A stretch of 15,715 nt of DNA, from NCBI GenBank assembly GCA_016867005.1, contig VGKM01000014.1:1-15715 (forward strand), read 5' to 3'. Shown here in pieces: positions 14,005-15,715 of the stretch. Numbering within the stretch: position 1 is the stretch's first letter; each line of letters opens with the position of its first letter. A program made the translations under genes and the position numbers. The notes below the pieces were generated by a model, which was not told where the DNA came from, did no database searches, and saw nothing but the letters and a program-made list of their open reading frames with translations. This stretch comes from Candidatus Omnitrophota bacterium. Lineage in GTDB: Bacteria; Omnitrophota; Gorgyraeia; Gygaellales; Profunditerraquicolaceae.

Positions 14005-14919
14005 TCATCCTAAAATTGGTTTTGATAAATTCCGGCAGCGCTTGATGGTATTTTCCAAATTGTCGCCTTCCTGAAACCAACTTATCCAGGCAACGGGTTC
14101 CTTATATTTTAATACAGCCCGAAAGTTCTCAGTAGCCGGCTTATTAAATGTCGTAGCGATAAGAAAGGGCTCAGCGGTTTCTTTAAATTCCTGAAAAATA
14201 ATATTCACATAATCGGAAACTCTGTCCGGGCTTAAACATGAGGCCATACTGATAGCAATACGCTCCCTGGCAGGGTACTCCTGCGTTTTCAAAAATAAAT
14301 CCTTCAGCGCTTCATACGCCCCGGGATCGCCTATTTCACCCAGCATAAAAATAAAACCCGTCCTTTTTCTGGCGTAAGCAGCGTCATTTGACGCAAGCGC
14401 CTTCAATAAGCCATTAACTGCCTTTGGCCCTAAAGAAACTATATCCTGATAGAACGGCTCCGGCTGGTCATAATATCCAGCCGGCGATTCTGCATGGACA
14501 TATGATTCAATCAATTTATTAACACTCTGCACAGGATACATGCTACCGGCCACGCCAGGGTCGGAATCCAATAAAAAAACGCAGGCGATTTTATCCTCAT
14601 AGCTGTAAACACATACATCCGGAGAAACTGCATTGGATTTTTTTTGCTCAGAAAAACGGGTGAATAAAACATCCTTGCCTGCAAAAGCAGCTAAATCATA
14701 GCCGCCTTCCTTGCAAACATTCTTCATTAACCCCCAATAAGGCCCGGTTAATCCGCCTGCCTCAGGAAGGCGTTCTTTGGATTGTGCACTTGGCCAGCCG
14801 GTTGCTAAACCTAACCTCTTAAGCTCCGATAACACCGGATCTTCGCCTGAAGCAAATAAGGCAATTGCCGCTGTAACCATTACAATACATACCGACAAAA
14901 CTAAAAGCCCTTTTTTCAC
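14005..14919 (-). CDS. exported protein with DUF4830-like and HEAT-like parts
   Basis: The GTG at 14919 was chosen because AAGGAAG lies 6 nt upstream and the N-terminus (KKG, then a hydrophobic run) then looks like a signal peptide; a TTG 10 codons upstream lacks this. The mature protein (304 aa in total) first has a region of about 30-135 with YDLAAFAGKDV, which resembles the DUF4830 domain of exported Firmicutes proteins. HEAT-like helices follow (about 155-255), including LGPKAVNGLLKAL and LGEIGDPGAYEALKDLF. Such helical repeats bind other proteins. The DUF4830 match rests on pattern memory and is tentative; the function is unknown. Confidence 0.65.
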   Translation of the reverse strand: MKKGLLVLSVCIVMVTAAIALFASGEDPVLSELKRLGLATGWPSAQSKERLPEAGGLTGPYWGLMKNVCKEGGYDLAAFAGKDVLFTRFSEQKKSNAVSPDVCVYSYEDKIACVFLLDSDPGVAGSMYPVQSVNKLIESYVHAESPAGYYDQPEPFYQDIVSLGPKAVNGLLKALASNDAAYARKRTGFIFMLGEIGDPGAYEALKDLFLKTQEYPARERIAISMASCLSPDRVSDYVNIIFQEFKETAEPFLIATTFNKPATENFRAVLKYKEPVAWISWFQEGDNLENTIKRCRNLSKPILG

Positions 14920-14958
14920 GCTGATCTTCCTTTGGGTTACTATCCGCAATTAATATTA

Positions 14959-15540
14959 TTATGTATATTTTTCCTGCCCGATGCTATATTCGTTTATGCG
15001 CTTCTCAAATTCTGCCTGTTTCTTAAGCAGCTTTTCTATTTCTTGCTTTAGGTTTTCAACCTGGGCCGTAAGCTTTTCCTGGCTATCTTCACTGGATTTT
15101 AAACGCTGCATAAAAGATGATTCCAACCCATCCCTGCGTTCATCCTGCTGGGCTAAGTATTCATGCAATTTCTTTATACGGGCTTCTGATTCCTGATTAG
15201 AACTGAAATTTTGCTTCTCATACTCGCTTAACCTGGAATTGACTAAAGATTCCAAATCGCTTCTAAATGCTAAAATGCCGGTTTCTAACTCAGCAAATTT
15301 AGAGCCGAGCATGTCTTCAAGCTGTCTTTGATAGTCCAGTTTGATGATAAATTCCTGGCTGCTTTTTTTACTGTCAATTTCGCTCTTGATGGAATCCTCG
15401 ATCTTCTTTCTCTCTTCCCATTCGCTTAAAATTTCCCCCCTTATTCTTTCTTCAGAATCATACTGCAATTTGTTCTGATAGAATATAATTATACAAAACA
15501 ATAAAACCACTAATAATATTGCCTTGACTCTGTTTTTCAT
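14959..15540 (-). CDS. membrane-anchored coiled-coil protein
   Basis: The 193-aa protein has one membrane segment (about 7-21) and then a long charged helix rich in E, K, Q and S to residue 190, with heptad spacing. It would be anchored in the inner membrane with the coil in the periplasm. It could be a scaffold or a spacer for an envelope complex. No domain is recognised. Its ribosome binding site is weak (AAGG about 12 nt upstream), and it lies 39 bp before the HEAT-like gene. Confidence 0.7.
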   Translation of the reverse strand: MKNRVKAILLVVLLFCIIIFYQNKLQYDSEERIRGEILSEWEERKKIEDSIKSEIDSKKSSQEFIIKLDYQRQLEDMLGSKFAELETGILAFRSDLESLVNSRLSEYEKQNFSSNQESEARIKKLHEYLAQQDERRDGLESSFMQRLKSSEDSQEKLTAQVENLKQEIEKLLKKQAEFEKRINEYSIGQEKYT

Positions 15541-15609
15541 AACTATTTATCGGCCTTACAAGCCCCGCCTCCGGAACCCCATATTGCCCGGCTATTTAAA
15601 AAAAACGGC

Positions 15610-15715
15610 CTATTTATTTAGAAGCTGTAAAATATCATAATGGCCTTTTTGCCTTGCGAAATCAGAAGCCGTAAAGCCATTGTTTGCTTTAAGCCCTGGG
15701 TTAGCGCCATGGATA
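15610..15715 (-). CDS. 3' end of an ankyrin-repeat protein (partial)
   Basis: The last 34 codons of a - strand gene are visible before the edge, ending with a TAG stop at 15610-15612. They read as the tail of an ankyrin repeat: GANPGLKANNGFTASDFA followed by a KGHYDILQLL helix and NK. The repeat consensus has G-ANP, then NG-TAxDxA, then a G+hydrophobic-L helix, all of which are present. The number of repeats and the remaining domains lie outside the window. Confidence 0.8.
   Translation of the reverse strand, partial: IHGANPGLKANNGFTASDFARQKGHYDILQLLNK

Noticed and set aside
15541..15609. terminator after the ankyrin-repeat gene
   Set aside because: A T run follows GGCC, but the only stem is 4 bp with a loop of about 30 nt, too weak to call.

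Overview
The window looks like chromosome of an uncultured anaerobic bacterium. A four-subunit 2-oxoacid:ferredoxin oxidoreductase, a clostridial-type ferredoxin, a ferritin-like protein, and compact operons with 1-30 bp gaps or short overlaps fit a candidate-phylum lineage. Candidatus Omnitrophota is my best guess, but it is an inference from gene style and not proven here. There are no tRNA or rRNA genes, CRISPR arrays or transposases.

Layout. Positions 1-373 contain no convincing gene. They hold a long, branched, strongly self-complementary element (1 to at least 233, probably to about 300) that folds best as RNA from the + strand. A 16-bp palindrome and a sigma70-type promoter follow. The only + strand gene is next (374-1810), a membrane-anchored SurA/PpiD-like periplasmic folding factor. 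It ends at a bidirectional terminator (1816-1856). Everything to the right is on the - strand.

The 5481-1872 operon, read right to left, encodes PorG-PorD-PorA-PorB, then a ferritin-like diiron protein and a 60-aa ferredoxin. It has a near-consensus promoter at 5523-5551. It links oxidative decarboxylation of pyruvate (or a related 2-oxoacid) to ferredoxin reduction, with an electron carrier and an iron/oxygen-protection protein in the same unit.

The 10850-5562 run encodes RmuC, PgeF, an unknown 79-aa protein, CutA, a CcdA/DsbD-like membrane protein, a TlpA-like thiol protein, a LUD-domain protein, YbaB and a short MetE-like methyltransferase. Most neighbours overlap or nearly touch. A candidate promoter lies so close to rmuC that its mRNA would be leaderless.

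The 13542-10881 stretch holds a five-TM protein with a soluble tail, YajQ, an RRM protein with a basic tail, and a TtcA-type tRNA thiolase. The 15715-13561 stretch holds envelope proteins of unknown role: the end of an ankyrin-repeat protein, a membrane-anchored coiled-coil protein, a secreted protein with HEAT-like repeats, and two small membrane proteins, one of only 55 aa. Several starts were moved from the longest frame to better ones supported by ribosome binding sites (ferredoxin, TlpA-like, CutA, RRM, HEAT protein).
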